A program made the translations under genes and the position numbers. Positions 1 through 5,077 of a DNA stretch of 6,147 nucleotides are shown here, one piece after another. Positions within the stretch are counted from its first letter, which is position 1. Each line of letters opens with the position of its first letter. Origin of the DNA: an uncultured Candidatus Saccharibacteria bacterium (GTDB lineage Bacteria; Patescibacteriota; Saccharimonadia; Saccharimonadales; Saccharimonadaceae); assembly GCA_945916045.1 (NCBI GenBank), contig CAMEGH010000037.1, positions 1 to 6,147 on the forward strand, in the 5' to 3' direction. Below the pieces are notes generated by a model. It ran no database searches. It was not told the origin of the DNA and worked only from the letters and a program-made list of their open reading frames with translations.

Positions 1-515
1 TGCTGCGTGCGCGCGGCGAATCCAACGCTAATTTGGCGCGCGCTATTAACGATTTGAAAACTGGCGTGGTTTCATGCCCGGTAACGTTTGCGTTAATTAG
101 CGCCGACGAAGAAGTTTCACCGCTCTACAGCGACCCAGCGCGCAATAAGCAATTGATTGCCGTGGTCGAAGAACCGCTTGATATTATTGCGCTCGAACGC
201 ACCGGACAATTTAGCGGCACCTACCACGTGCTGGGCGGCGCGATTTCGCCGATTGATGGCGTTGGGCCAGAACAATTGCACATTGCCGAACTGCTTGATC
301 GTATTCAAAACGACGACGTTGAAGAAGTTATTATTGCCACCAATGCCAGCGTAGAAGGCGAATCAACAGCGCTCTTTTTGCAGCGCCAAATCAACGAACT
401 GCAGAGCAGTGTAAAAATGAGCCGCCTGGCGCGTGGCTTGCCGGTAGGCGTTGATCTGGAATACGCCGATCAGATTACGTTGAGCCATGCGCTGGAGGGA
501 AGGCGAGTACTGTAA
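1..515 (+). CDS. recR: Recombination mediator protein RecR (5' end cut by window)
   Basis: RecR works with RecO/RecF to load RecA on gapped single-stranded DNA in the cytoplasm. The frame is open from the window edge (codons from position 3), giving 170 visible residues. About 35 N-terminal residues, including the helix-hairpin-helix, should lie outside; the family is about 200 aa. Visible parts are the end of the N-terminal helical region, the zinc-finger segment (residues 25-42), the Toprim domain (about 51-145, with VVEEPLD, YHVLGGAISP.DG.GP and ATN..VEGE) and the C-terminal GLPVG.DLEYAD...ALEGRR signature. These motifs make the family call secure. The oddity is the zinc finger: only the first of four cysteines remains (C25), and the others read as T28, S39 and Y42 in the CPVT...SPLYSDPARN stretch. 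TAA stop at 513-515, followed by a terminator. Confidence 0.96.
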   Translation, partial: LRARGESNANLARAINDLKTGVVSCPVTFALISADEEVSPLYSDPARNKQLIAVVEEPLDIIALERTGQFSGTYHVLGGAISPIDGVGPEQLHIAELLDRIQNDDVEEVIIATNASVEGESTALFLQRQINELQSSVKMSRLARGLPVGVDLEYADQITLSHALEGRRVL

Positions 516-535
516 AAAACCGAGAAAGAAAAACA

Positions 536-562
536 CCCCACTACGCGACGTAGTGGGGTTTT
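536..562. terminator. Bidirectional intrinsic terminator between recR and the 77-aa gene
   Basis: A perfect 10-bp stem, CCCCACTACG (536-545) with CGTAGTGGGG (549-558), closes a CGA loop and is followed by TTTT (559-562). Read on the minus strand the same hairpin is followed by a T-rich run (GTGTTTTTC), so it can end both recR (+) and the convergent small membrane-protein gene (-). The position 21 nt after the recR stop and 15 nt after the other stop fits this use. Confidence 0.9.
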
Positions 563-576
563 GAGTAGGTGGAAGG

Positions 577-810
577 CTACTCGGAGGTGGATTCTTTGAA
601 CTTGTCGAGGGTCTTGACAAGTCTTCCGAAGACGCAAACCTCACAAATAACGAAGAGTATTACCAGGATGTGAAGCACGACAGGCAGTAGACCTTCACCT
701 CCAAACGTACTAGCCCCTACAAGGAGAAAAACTGCCAAAATCAAGAGCCTCAGCGCCGTCACAGACCTTTCAAGTGCCTCACCAAGCAAAGCAAACTGTC
801 GATCAGTCAT
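577..810 (-). CDS. Small two-helix membrane protein, unknown function
   Basis: This is a 77-residue protein I do not recognise. It has an amphipathic, charged N-terminus (1-19), two hydrophobic helices (about 20-36 and 42-61) joined by a short Gly-rich turn (FGGEGLLP), and a basic/acidic C-tail (62-77, GRLVKTLDKFKESTSE). Arg/Lys residues on both outer flanks (R15, R21; R63, K66, K70) suggest both ends face the cytoplasm. The second helix carries E57 between C56 and C59, unusual in so small a membrane segment. The start is well fixed: AAGGAG (817-822) lies 6 nt before ATG, with a near-consensus promoter upstream and a hairpin terminator after the TAG stop, so it is a complete single-gene unit. 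In shape it resembles small holin-like or stress membrane proteins, but nothing in the sequence proves either. I see no homology from memory. Confidence 0.8.
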   Translation of the reverse strand: MTDRQFALLGEALERSVTALRLLILAVFLLVGASTFGGEGLLPVVLHILVILFVICEVCVFGRLVKTLDKFKESTSE

Positions 811-837
811 TTCAAACTCCTTACGAGTAGCAAATTT

Positions 838-873
838 TCAACACCTACGTGCGCCGGTACATTCCGGTCGCAT
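838..873 (-). other. Possible leaderless 11-codon upstream ORF in leader of 77-aa gene
   Basis: The transcription start predicted from the promoter at 880-908 falls on the A of an ATG at 873-871. That frame runs 11 codons (MRPECTGARRC) to TGA at 838-840, about 27 nt before the main ATG. It holds two Cys and three Arg codons. It may be chance; it is noted because two larger genes in this window also appear to start translation at the 5' end of their mRNA. Confidence 0.15.
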
Positions 874-879
874 ATATAC

Positions 880-908
880 ATAATAGCATACAATCATAAA
901 CATGTCAA
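880..908 (-). promoter_or_regulatory. Near-consensus promoter for the 77-aa gene
   Basis: On the minus strand there is a perfect -35 TTGACA (908-903), a 17-nt spacer and a -10 TATTAT (885-880), with TG one base before the -10 (extended -10). The predicted start is near 873, giving a leader of about 60 nt that includes AAGGAG. It is divergent from the nrnA-like promoter and the two -10 boxes lie about 50 bp apart. Confidence 0.8.
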
Positions 909-930
909 TGTTTTATAACATCACCACCTC

Positions 931-939
931 TGTTATACT
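931..939 (+). promoter_or_regulatory. Extended -10 promoter for the DHH gene, leaderless arrangement
   Basis: TGT-TATACT (931-939) is an extended -10 box with 5 of 6 consensus bases. Seven bases lie between it and the ATG at 947, so transcription should start at or beside the start codon. No convincing -35 sits 17-18 nt upstream (TTTTAT-like), which the TG extension can offset. No Shine-Dalgarno precedes the ATG. Confidence 0.6.
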
Positions 940-946
940 AAATACA

Positions 947-1924
947 ATGTACGAAACATCTATCTCACTTATCGAAAAAGCACAAAAAATCATCGTTATT
1001 CAGGCAGAAAACCCCGACGGCGATAGCCTTGGTAGTAGCCTAGCACTGGAAGAAATTCTGGGCGATATGGGCAAGGAGGTCGTTCTGTATTGCCCGGTCG
1101 AAATTCCAAAATATATGCGTTATATTGCCGGCTGGGATAGGGTTGTGACGGAGTTTGACACCAAGGTCGACTTGGCGATTATTGTTGATACCACCGCCGA
1201 CGTGCTGATTAGCAAGGTGTTTGAAGCGCCCGGCGCGCGCCACTATCTTGAAACGCACGACGTTTTGGTGATTGACCACCACACCGACGCCGAACCAACA
1301 CTCAGCTTTTCGCATGAGCTGTTGCTAGAAGAGGGTGCATCTGCCAGCCAATTAGTGCACCGTTTAGCCGAATACGCCGGCTGGGCTATCAACGAACGTG
1401 CCGCTACTGCCGCATTGGCCGCGCTCCTTTCTGACACGCTTGGCCTGACCACGCAAAATGTCGATGCCGCTGCGTATGAAACCGCCAGCAAGCTGACCGC
1501 GCTTGGTGCTCGTGTGGCCGACATCGAAGAAGCTCGCCGTGAATTTATGAAAAAATCTGCCGAAATTTTGGCGTACAAAGGCCGATTAATCGACCGAATC
1601 GAATACTTTTTGGACGGAAAACTAGCCGTCGTGCATATTCCGTTCGACGAAATCGAAGCCTATAGCGACCAGTACAACCCAAGCGTGCTCGTGCTTGATG
1701 AAATGCGCTTAGTGCAGGGTGTCGAACTTGGCGTGGCGCTTAAAACCTACCCAGACGGCAAGCTGACCGGCAAGCTACGTGGGAACGCGCCAATTGCTGC
1801 AGATGTAGCTGGCTACTTTGGCGGTGGCGGGCACAAATACGCTGCTGGCTTCCGCGTGTACGAATCGCAAGAAGAAGTCATGCGCGAACTCATCGACGCC
1901 ACGCAAAAAGCACTGCAAAGCTAA
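947..1924 (+). CDS. nrnA: DHH/DHHA1 phosphoesterase, NrnA-like
   Basis: A 325-residue cytoplasmic metal-dependent phosphoesterase of the family that degrades nanoRNA and pAp, and in some bacteria pApA or c-di-AMP. The N-terminal DHH domain shows motif I PDGD..GS (23-30), motif II D81 in VDTT, motif III DHH (110-112) and motif IV SDT (162-164). The C-terminal DHHA1 domain carries GGGGHKYAAG (292-301), the substrate-binding glycine loop. Length fits NrnA (310-340 aa). Odd feature: the motif I histidine, normally three residues before the PD (HxxPDxD), is alanine here (A20 in AENPDGD), so one expected Mn ligand is missing while all others remain. The ATG at 947 was chosen over an in-frame ATG at 902 because homology begins just after it and the upstream 15 codons cover the promoter. 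The exact substrate cannot be told from sequence. Confidence 0.9.
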   Translation: MYETSISLIEKAQKIIVIQAENPDGDSLGSSLALEEILGDMGKEVVLYCPVEIPKYMRYIAGWDRVVTEFDTKVDLAIIVDTTADVLISKVFEAPGARHYLETHDVLVIDHHTDAEPTLSFSHELLLEEGASASQLVHRLAEYAGWAINERAATAALAALLSDTLGLTTQNVDAAAYETASKLTALGARVADIEEARREFMKKSAEILAYKGRLIDRIEYFLDGKLAVVHIPFDEIEAYSDQYNPSVLVLDEMRLVQGVELGVALKTYPDGKLTGKLRGNAPIAADVAGYFGGGGHKYAAGFRVYESQEEVMRELIDATQKALQS

Positions 1925-1968
1925 TTTCCCAACTACACCTTCAAGCGTTCAATTTCACCGGCCAGCCG

Positions 1969-1977
1969 TGGTACAAT
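1969..1977 (+). promoter_or_regulatory. Extended -10 promoter for cysS, probably leaderless
   Basis: TGG-TACAAT (1969-1977) is an extended -10 with 5 of 6 consensus bases, lying 9 nt before the cysS ATG. A weak -35 TTCAAT (1948-1953) is 18 nt upstream. A start near 1984 leaves a leader of only a few nt. An alternative reading is that AAAGG (1978-1982) acts as a Shine-Dalgarno on read-through mRNA from the upstream gene 62 bp away; no terminator separates the two. Confidence 0.5.
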
Positions 1978-1986
1978 AAAGGTACT

Positions 1987-3435
1987 ATGAGCCTTCGTTT
2001 TTACAATACCCGCACCCGCACCGTTGAACCATTTACGCCGCAGCAAGCCGGCGAGGTAAAGCTCTACACGTGCGGCCCCACCGTATACGATTACCTGCAC
2101 GTTGGCAACTGGGCGGCGTATATTTATTGGGATATTTTGGTGCGAACGCTTGAAGCGGACGGCCTACATGTCAACCGTGTGATGAATATTACCGATGTTG
2201 GCCACCTAGTAAGCGACGCAGACGACGGCGAAGATAAGCTTGAAAAAGGCGCTAAACGTGAAGGCAAAACTGCCTGGGATATTGCCGCATTTTATGGCGA
2301 TTACTTCTTAAAACACCTTGAAACGCTCAATATCATCAAGCCAACGCACATTACGAAAGCCACCGAATACATCGACGAACAGCTAGCACTCGTGCGCACA
2401 CTGAAAGAAAAGGGATACACCTACCAAATCAGCGACGGTATTTACTTTGATACGAGCAAATTCCCAACCTACGCAGATTTTGCACACCTTAATCTTGAAA
2501 GCCTGAAAGCTGGCGCTCGGGTGGAAATGAACCAAGAGAAGCGCAACCCGACTGATTTTGCCCTGTGGAAGTTTACCCCTGAAGGGCAGGTGAGGGATAT
2601 GCAGTGGGAGACGCCGGCGGATCTGCTAGAAGGCGAAAGTAGCATTATGGGATTCCCGGGCTGGCACTTAGAATGTTCTGCTATGGCTATGGACATCCTC
2701 GGAAATCATCTTGATATCCACACCGGCGGCATCGACCACATTCCCGTCCACCACACCAACGAAATCGCCCAAAGCGAAGCCGCGACCGGCGAGCAATTCT
2801 CTAACATATGGCTGCACAATAATCATTTGAAGGTGAACGGCACCAAAATCTCGAAAAGCCTGGGCAACGGCTACACACTCGAAGACCTCGCCGAAAAAGG
2901 CTTTACCGCTCAAGACCTGCGCATGTTTATTTTGCAAAGCAGCTACCGCAGCGAAGGTAATTTTACGTTTGAAAACCTTGAAGCCGCCAGCGCTCGCCTA
3001 AAAAATTGGCGCCGCGCAGCCAGCTTGCGCCACCAAACGCACGCCACGGTCGAAGCTACCGGCAACACGCCGTCGCGCGTTACCTCGCACGTGCTAAAAG
3101 ATATTTTGCAAAACGACCTTGCCACGCCAGAAGCGCTGGCGCACATCGACAAAGTGCTGGGCGAAGTGCTGGATGCGCCGCTGCACGAAATTAACCGCGG
3201 CGCGCTGGTCGATTTTATCGAACACATCGACGAACTCTTGGGCTTTACCATCATGGCCGACACGCCCGACATCACCGACGAGCAAAAGCAGCTTATTCTT
3301 GAACGCCGCCGCGCCCGTGAAGCCAAAGATTGGCCCACCAGCGACCGCCTGCGCGAAGAGCTTGCACAAAACAATATCGTCGTGCGCGACACGCCACAAT
3401 ACAGCATTTGGGAGCGCGCAACTAACCCGGCGTAA
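1987..3435 (+). CDS. cysS: Cysteinyl-tRNA synthetase
   Basis: This 482-residue class I synthetase attaches cysteine to tRNA-Cys in the cytoplasm. The Rossmann catalytic domain contains CGPTVYDYLHVGN (29-41), whose HVGN is the HIGH-type ATP motif, and KISKS (287-291). The zinc site that selects cysteine is complete: C29, C230 (GWHLEC), H255 and E259 (HHTNE), with the usual 25- and 4-residue spacing. The C-terminal part carries the helical anticodon-binding region and ends in the R.EL...I.V.DTPQ...W signature. Residues 70-97 (TDVGHL..DADDGEDKLEKGAK) replace the usual NITDVDDK region with a longer charged version. I remember this form from CPR and some other bacteria. ATG start follows the extended -10 closely; TAA stop, then a shared terminator. 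Confidence 0.97.
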   Translation: MSLRFYNTRTRTVEPFTPQQAGEVKLYTCGPTVYDYLHVGNWAAYIYWDILVRTLEADGLHVNRVMNITDVGHLVSDADDGEDKLEKGAKREGKTAWDIAAFYGDYFLKHLETLNIIKPTHITKATEYIDEQLALVRTLKEKGYTYQISDGIYFDTSKFPTYADFAHLNLESLKAGARVEMNQEKRNPTDFALWKFTPEGQVRDMQWETPADLLEGESSIMGFPGWHLECSAMAMDILGNHLDIHTGGIDHIPVHHTNEIAQSEAATGEQFSNIWLHNNHLKVNGTKISKSLGNGYTLEDLAEKGFTAQDLRMFILQSSYRSEGNFTFENLEAASARLKNWRRAASLRHQTHATVEATGNTPSRVTSHVLKDILQNDLATPEALAHIDKVLGEVLDAPLHEINRGALVDFIEHIDELLGFTIMADTPDITDEQKQLILERRRAREAKDWPTSDRLREELAQNNIVVRDTPQYSIWERATNPA

Positions 3436-3457
3436 AACACCGAAAAATCAAGTCAGC

Positions 3458-3494
3458 AAAATAGCCCCAGCGTACAATCAGCAGGGCTATTTTT
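3458..3494. terminator. Bidirectional terminator between convergent cysS and AI-2E-family gene
   Basis: A 10-bp stem AAAATAGCCC (3458-3467) with GGGCTATTTT (3484-3493) encloses a 16-nt loop. The U-tract is TTTTT on the plus strand, and the A-run of the left arm supplies one on the minus strand. It lies 22 nt after the cysS stop and 12 nt after the stop of the minus-strand gene, so it serves both. Confidence 0.85.
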
Positions 3495-3506
3495 GTACCG
3501 CGAAAA

Positions 3507-4661
3507 CTAGGCTTTCTTCGGCTTTTTCTCGCTTGGTCGTACTTTCGAAAGCAATTTCGCCATCGGCTTCTGTGGCTTCTTTGTAACGGCGGCCTTGCGA
3601 GTTTCGAGGTAATCCTCAACTAGCACCTTAATCCAGCCAGCAATCGGGATCGAAATCAAACCGCCTGCAAGACCAAACATATACGTACCGATTGTTACGG
3701 CCAATAGCACTAGAAGTGCCGAAAGTTGCACCGTTTTTGCCTGAATGACCGGAGAAATGAAATTGTTCTCAATTTGCTGATACACGATAAAGTACCCCAA
3801 GAAAATAATCGCCGCGGGAATGCTGTTAAGCGCCAACATCAACGTGACAAGTACCCCAGCGATCGTAGCACCAAACATCGGTACGAGCGAAAGAATTCCG
3901 GCAATTGCCGCCACTGGCAGTGCCAAATTTCCCGGCACATCAGCAATAAATAACGACATCACAAAAACGACAATTCCTGATGCCGCACCTGCAATACCGG
4001 CTACCGCAATCTGGCCGTTAACAAACCCTTTCATTACGTCGTACATACGCGAAAGTAGTTTTTGATGATGTTTGCGCTTTTTATCATCAAGATACACTGT
4101 CCACATACGCTTAATCCAGTCAGGACCCTCAAGCAACATCAAGAAGCTCATAACCAGCACCAGTACAAGAGACACAAGCGCGCCGACAAGCGACCCGACC
4201 CCGCTAATAACATTCGAGCCAATACTTCCAGCCCATTCCGATGCTTTGCTTTTAGCATTTTCAACCGCGGTATCTATTTGGGGCTGCAGATTGTACTGCT
4301 CTATAAGCGTACCGAGCGAATCAAATCGCGAACGGTTTTCTTCTATCAGCCCTGGGACCGTCGATGCAAAATGCGCAGTTTGCTGAACCATCGGTGGTGC
4401 TACTAAGAAGATTGCACCCAGCAACACGACCACGACAGCGATAAAGGCTGCAGCTGTTCCACCTAAGCGGCTTTTGCCCGGCATAAATTTTGCCAAATAA
4501 TGTACCGGCGAATTAAGCGCCAATGCCAAAAAGAACGAAATCAAAACCAACACGAGCGCCGTACGTGCACTATAAATCGCCAAGCCAGCCAACCCAAACC
4601 CCAAAAGCACGAGCCAAAAACGAATAAACGTTTGTGTATCTATTTCTATCTTTACTTTCAT
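3507..4661 (-). CDS. AI-2E/PerM-family integral membrane transporter
   Basis: A 384-residue inner-membrane protein. Hydrophobic segments lie at about 12-30, 33-50, 66-88, 151-178, 214-240, 246-275, 278-296 and 310-345. The long soluble stretch between TM3 and TM4 (about 89-150) and the signature IENNFISPVI (297-306) are typical of the AI-2E (formerly UPF0118/PerM) family. Members export autoinducer-2, or in other cases act as Na+/H+ antiporters. With no luxS or ion clue nearby, the substrate is unknown. The C-tail (355-384) is strongly Lys/Pro-rich and probably cytoplasmic. The start is the ATG at 4661, since AAAGGAG (4677-4671) lies 9 nt before it; a longer frame from GTG 4781 would run through a terminator. 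TAG stop. No convincing promoter is visible directly upstream. Confidence 0.93.
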   Translation of the reverse strand: MKVKIEIDTQTFIRFWLVLLGFGLAGLAIYSARTALVLVLISFFLALALNSPVHYLAKFMPGKSRLGGTAAAFIAVVVVLLGAIFLVAPPMVQQTAHFASTVPGLIEENRSRFDSLGTLIEQYNLQPQIDTAVENAKSKASEWAGSIGSNVISGVGSLVGALVSLVLVLVMSFLMLLEGPDWIKRMWTVYLDDKKRKHHQKLLSRMYDVMKGFVNGQIAVAGIAGAASGIVVFVMSLFIADVPGNLALPVAAIAGILSLVPMFGATIAGVLVTLMLALNSIPAAIIFLGYFIVYQQIENNFISPVIQAKTVQLSALLVLLAVTIGTYMFGLAGGLISIPIAGWIKVLVEDYLETRKAAVTKKPQKPMAKLLSKVRPSEKKPKKA

Positions 4662-4670
4662 TAAGCAAAT

Positions 4671-4677
4671 CTCCTTT
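4671..4677 (-). promoter_or_regulatory. Shine-Dalgarno fixing the start of the AI-2E-family gene
   Basis: AAAGGAG on the minus strand is 9 nt before ATG 4661-4659. It excludes the 40-codon N-terminal extension that the open frame would allow. A TATAGT box overlaps just upstream (4683-4678), but a start from it would leave the Shine-Dalgarno out of the mRNA, so it is unlikely to be the promoter in use. Confidence 0.8.
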
Positions 4678-4773
4678 ACTATAACCCTAGCATAAAACAG
4701 GGAAAAATGCAACCATAATAGGGATTTTTTGCGCCAAATTTGTGTAGAATTTGCGCGGCTTTTTGCAAATGAA

Positions 4774-4801
4774 AACGCCACCCCGTAGAGCGAGTGGCGT
4801 T
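4774..4801 (-). terminator. Terminator after the 37-codon gene
   Basis: Read on the minus strand, AACGCCAC (4801-4794) pairs with GTGGCGTT (4781-4774). The stem can extend inward by about three pairs with a bulge, around a small loop, and is followed by a short T-tract (GTTTTC). It lies about 65 nt after the TAG stop. The right arm can also pair with a more distant upstream segment (4840-4848). Confidence 0.7.
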
Positions 4802-4848
4802 CTCAAGCAGAATTACTTCTGCGAGTTGCCGAGCTCGGTGGGGTGGCG
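4776..4848 (-). ncRNA. Candidate structured 3' RNA with alternative pairings
   Basis: CGCCACCCC (4776-4784) and GGGGTGGCG (4840-4848) form a perfect 9-bp inverted repeat 55 nt apart. Inside lie a 6-bp hairpin GCAGAA-TTAC-TTCTGC (4807-4822), extendable by CTC/GAG, and a 10-bp palindrome CCGAGCTCGG (4829-4838). The outer arm shares its 4776-4784 partner with the terminator, so the two folds exclude each other. This may be only the structured 3' end of the small gene's mRNA; no known RNA family was recognised. Confidence 0.3.
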
Positions 4849-4866
4849 GAGTGAAATGGAAGAAGG

Positions 4867-4980
4867 CTAGTTCTTTTTAGCTTCAGAAGTCGAAGAGATG
4901 TCGAACTTAAGAACACTGAACTTACTATGCTTCTTCGTCGGCACATAGTACGCCTTGTTTTCAACATAACCAAGAGACAT
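4867..4980 (-). CDS. 37-residue basic small protein, unknown function
   Basis: A short gene below usual ORF cut-offs. It starts MSLGYVENKAYYVPTKK and ends in SSTSEAKKN, is Lys-rich (7 of 37) with clustered Tyr (5, 11, 12), and has no membrane segment, signal peptide or cysteine. It is supported by signals rather than homology: AAGGAG 6 nt before ATG, a TTGACA-17-TATAAA promoter about 50 nt further upstream, and a hairpin terminator downstream. It lies 97 bp after tgt on the same strand, and the promoter begins just past the tgt stop, so it probably has its own transcript even if some tgt read-through occurs. It could instead be a leader peptide for the AI-2E-family gene or part of a small RNA. 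I do not recognise a family. Confidence 0.65.
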   Translation of the reverse strand: MSLGYVENKAYYVPTKKHSKFSVLKFDISSTSEAKKN

Positions 4981-4986
4981 CAGTCT

Positions 4987-5012
4987 CTCCTTCCATTTTC
5001 CCTGTAAAGGAG
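4987..5012 (-). promoter_or_regulatory. Leader hairpin that can hide the Shine-Dalgarno of the 37-codon gene
   Basis: In the leader, CUCCUU (5012-5007) is the exact complement of the Shine-Dalgarno AAGGAG (4992-4987), with a 14-nt loop between. Just upstream, ACAGA-ACG-TCTGT can form a second 5-bp hairpin. The pairing would block ribosome entry, suggesting translation control by temperature, a ligand or a partner RNA. It is seen only as complementarity; no known riboswitch was recognised. Confidence 0.35.
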
Positions 5013-5038
5013 CTCACAGACGTTCTGTTAATAGAAAT

Positions 5039-5067
5039 TTTATAGTAATATATTGCTAAAATGTCAA
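5039..5067 (-). promoter_or_regulatory. Consensus promoter for the 37-codon gene
   Basis: On the minus strand there is a perfect -35 TTGACA (5067-5062), an exact 17-nt spacer and a -10 TATAAA (5044-5039, 5 of 6 consensus). The start is expected near 5032, giving a leader of about 52 nt. The -35 begins 11 nt after the tgt stop codon, so the whole tgt-to-small-gene gap is promoter plus leader. Confidence 0.82.
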
Positions 5068-5077
5068 CGTTTGCACT

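Larger units (their letters stand above)
4662..4866. other. 205-bp gap with terminator and structured region, no gene
   Basis: Between the 37-codon gene and the AI-2E-family gene I see no credible ORF. It holds the Shine-Dalgarno above, a weak minus-strand -10 candidate TATTAT (4720-4715) without a -35, a terminator hairpin (4774-4801) and nested inverted repeats (to 4848). The 4700-4770 part is A/T-rich with no other recognisable element. Confidence 0.6.

Noticed and set aside
902..946. In-frame upstream ATG that would lengthen the DHH protein by 15 residues
   Set aside because: Those codons cover the extended -10 box, have no Shine-Dalgarno, and add sequence not expected in the family; homology starts at the ATG at 947.
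2943..3440. 165-aa open frame antisense to the 3' end of cysS
   Set aside because: Ser/Arg-rich shadow of a strongly conserved gene, with no promoter or Shine-Dalgarno.
3119..3586. 155-aa plus-strand frame overlapping the end of cysS
   Set aside because: Shadow frame that passes straight through the shared terminator and into the antisense of the transporter gene.
4662..4781. 40-residue N-terminal extension of the AI-2E-family protein from GTG
   Set aside because: It runs out of the middle of a terminator stem, while the ATG at 4661 has AAAGGAG at good spacing.
4770..4860. Possible tRNA, SRP RNA or other known RNA gene in the structured gap
   Set aside because: No T-loop GGTTCRA, no SRP GGAAG/GCAGCC core and no 7-bp acceptor with CCA; only generic hairpins are seen.
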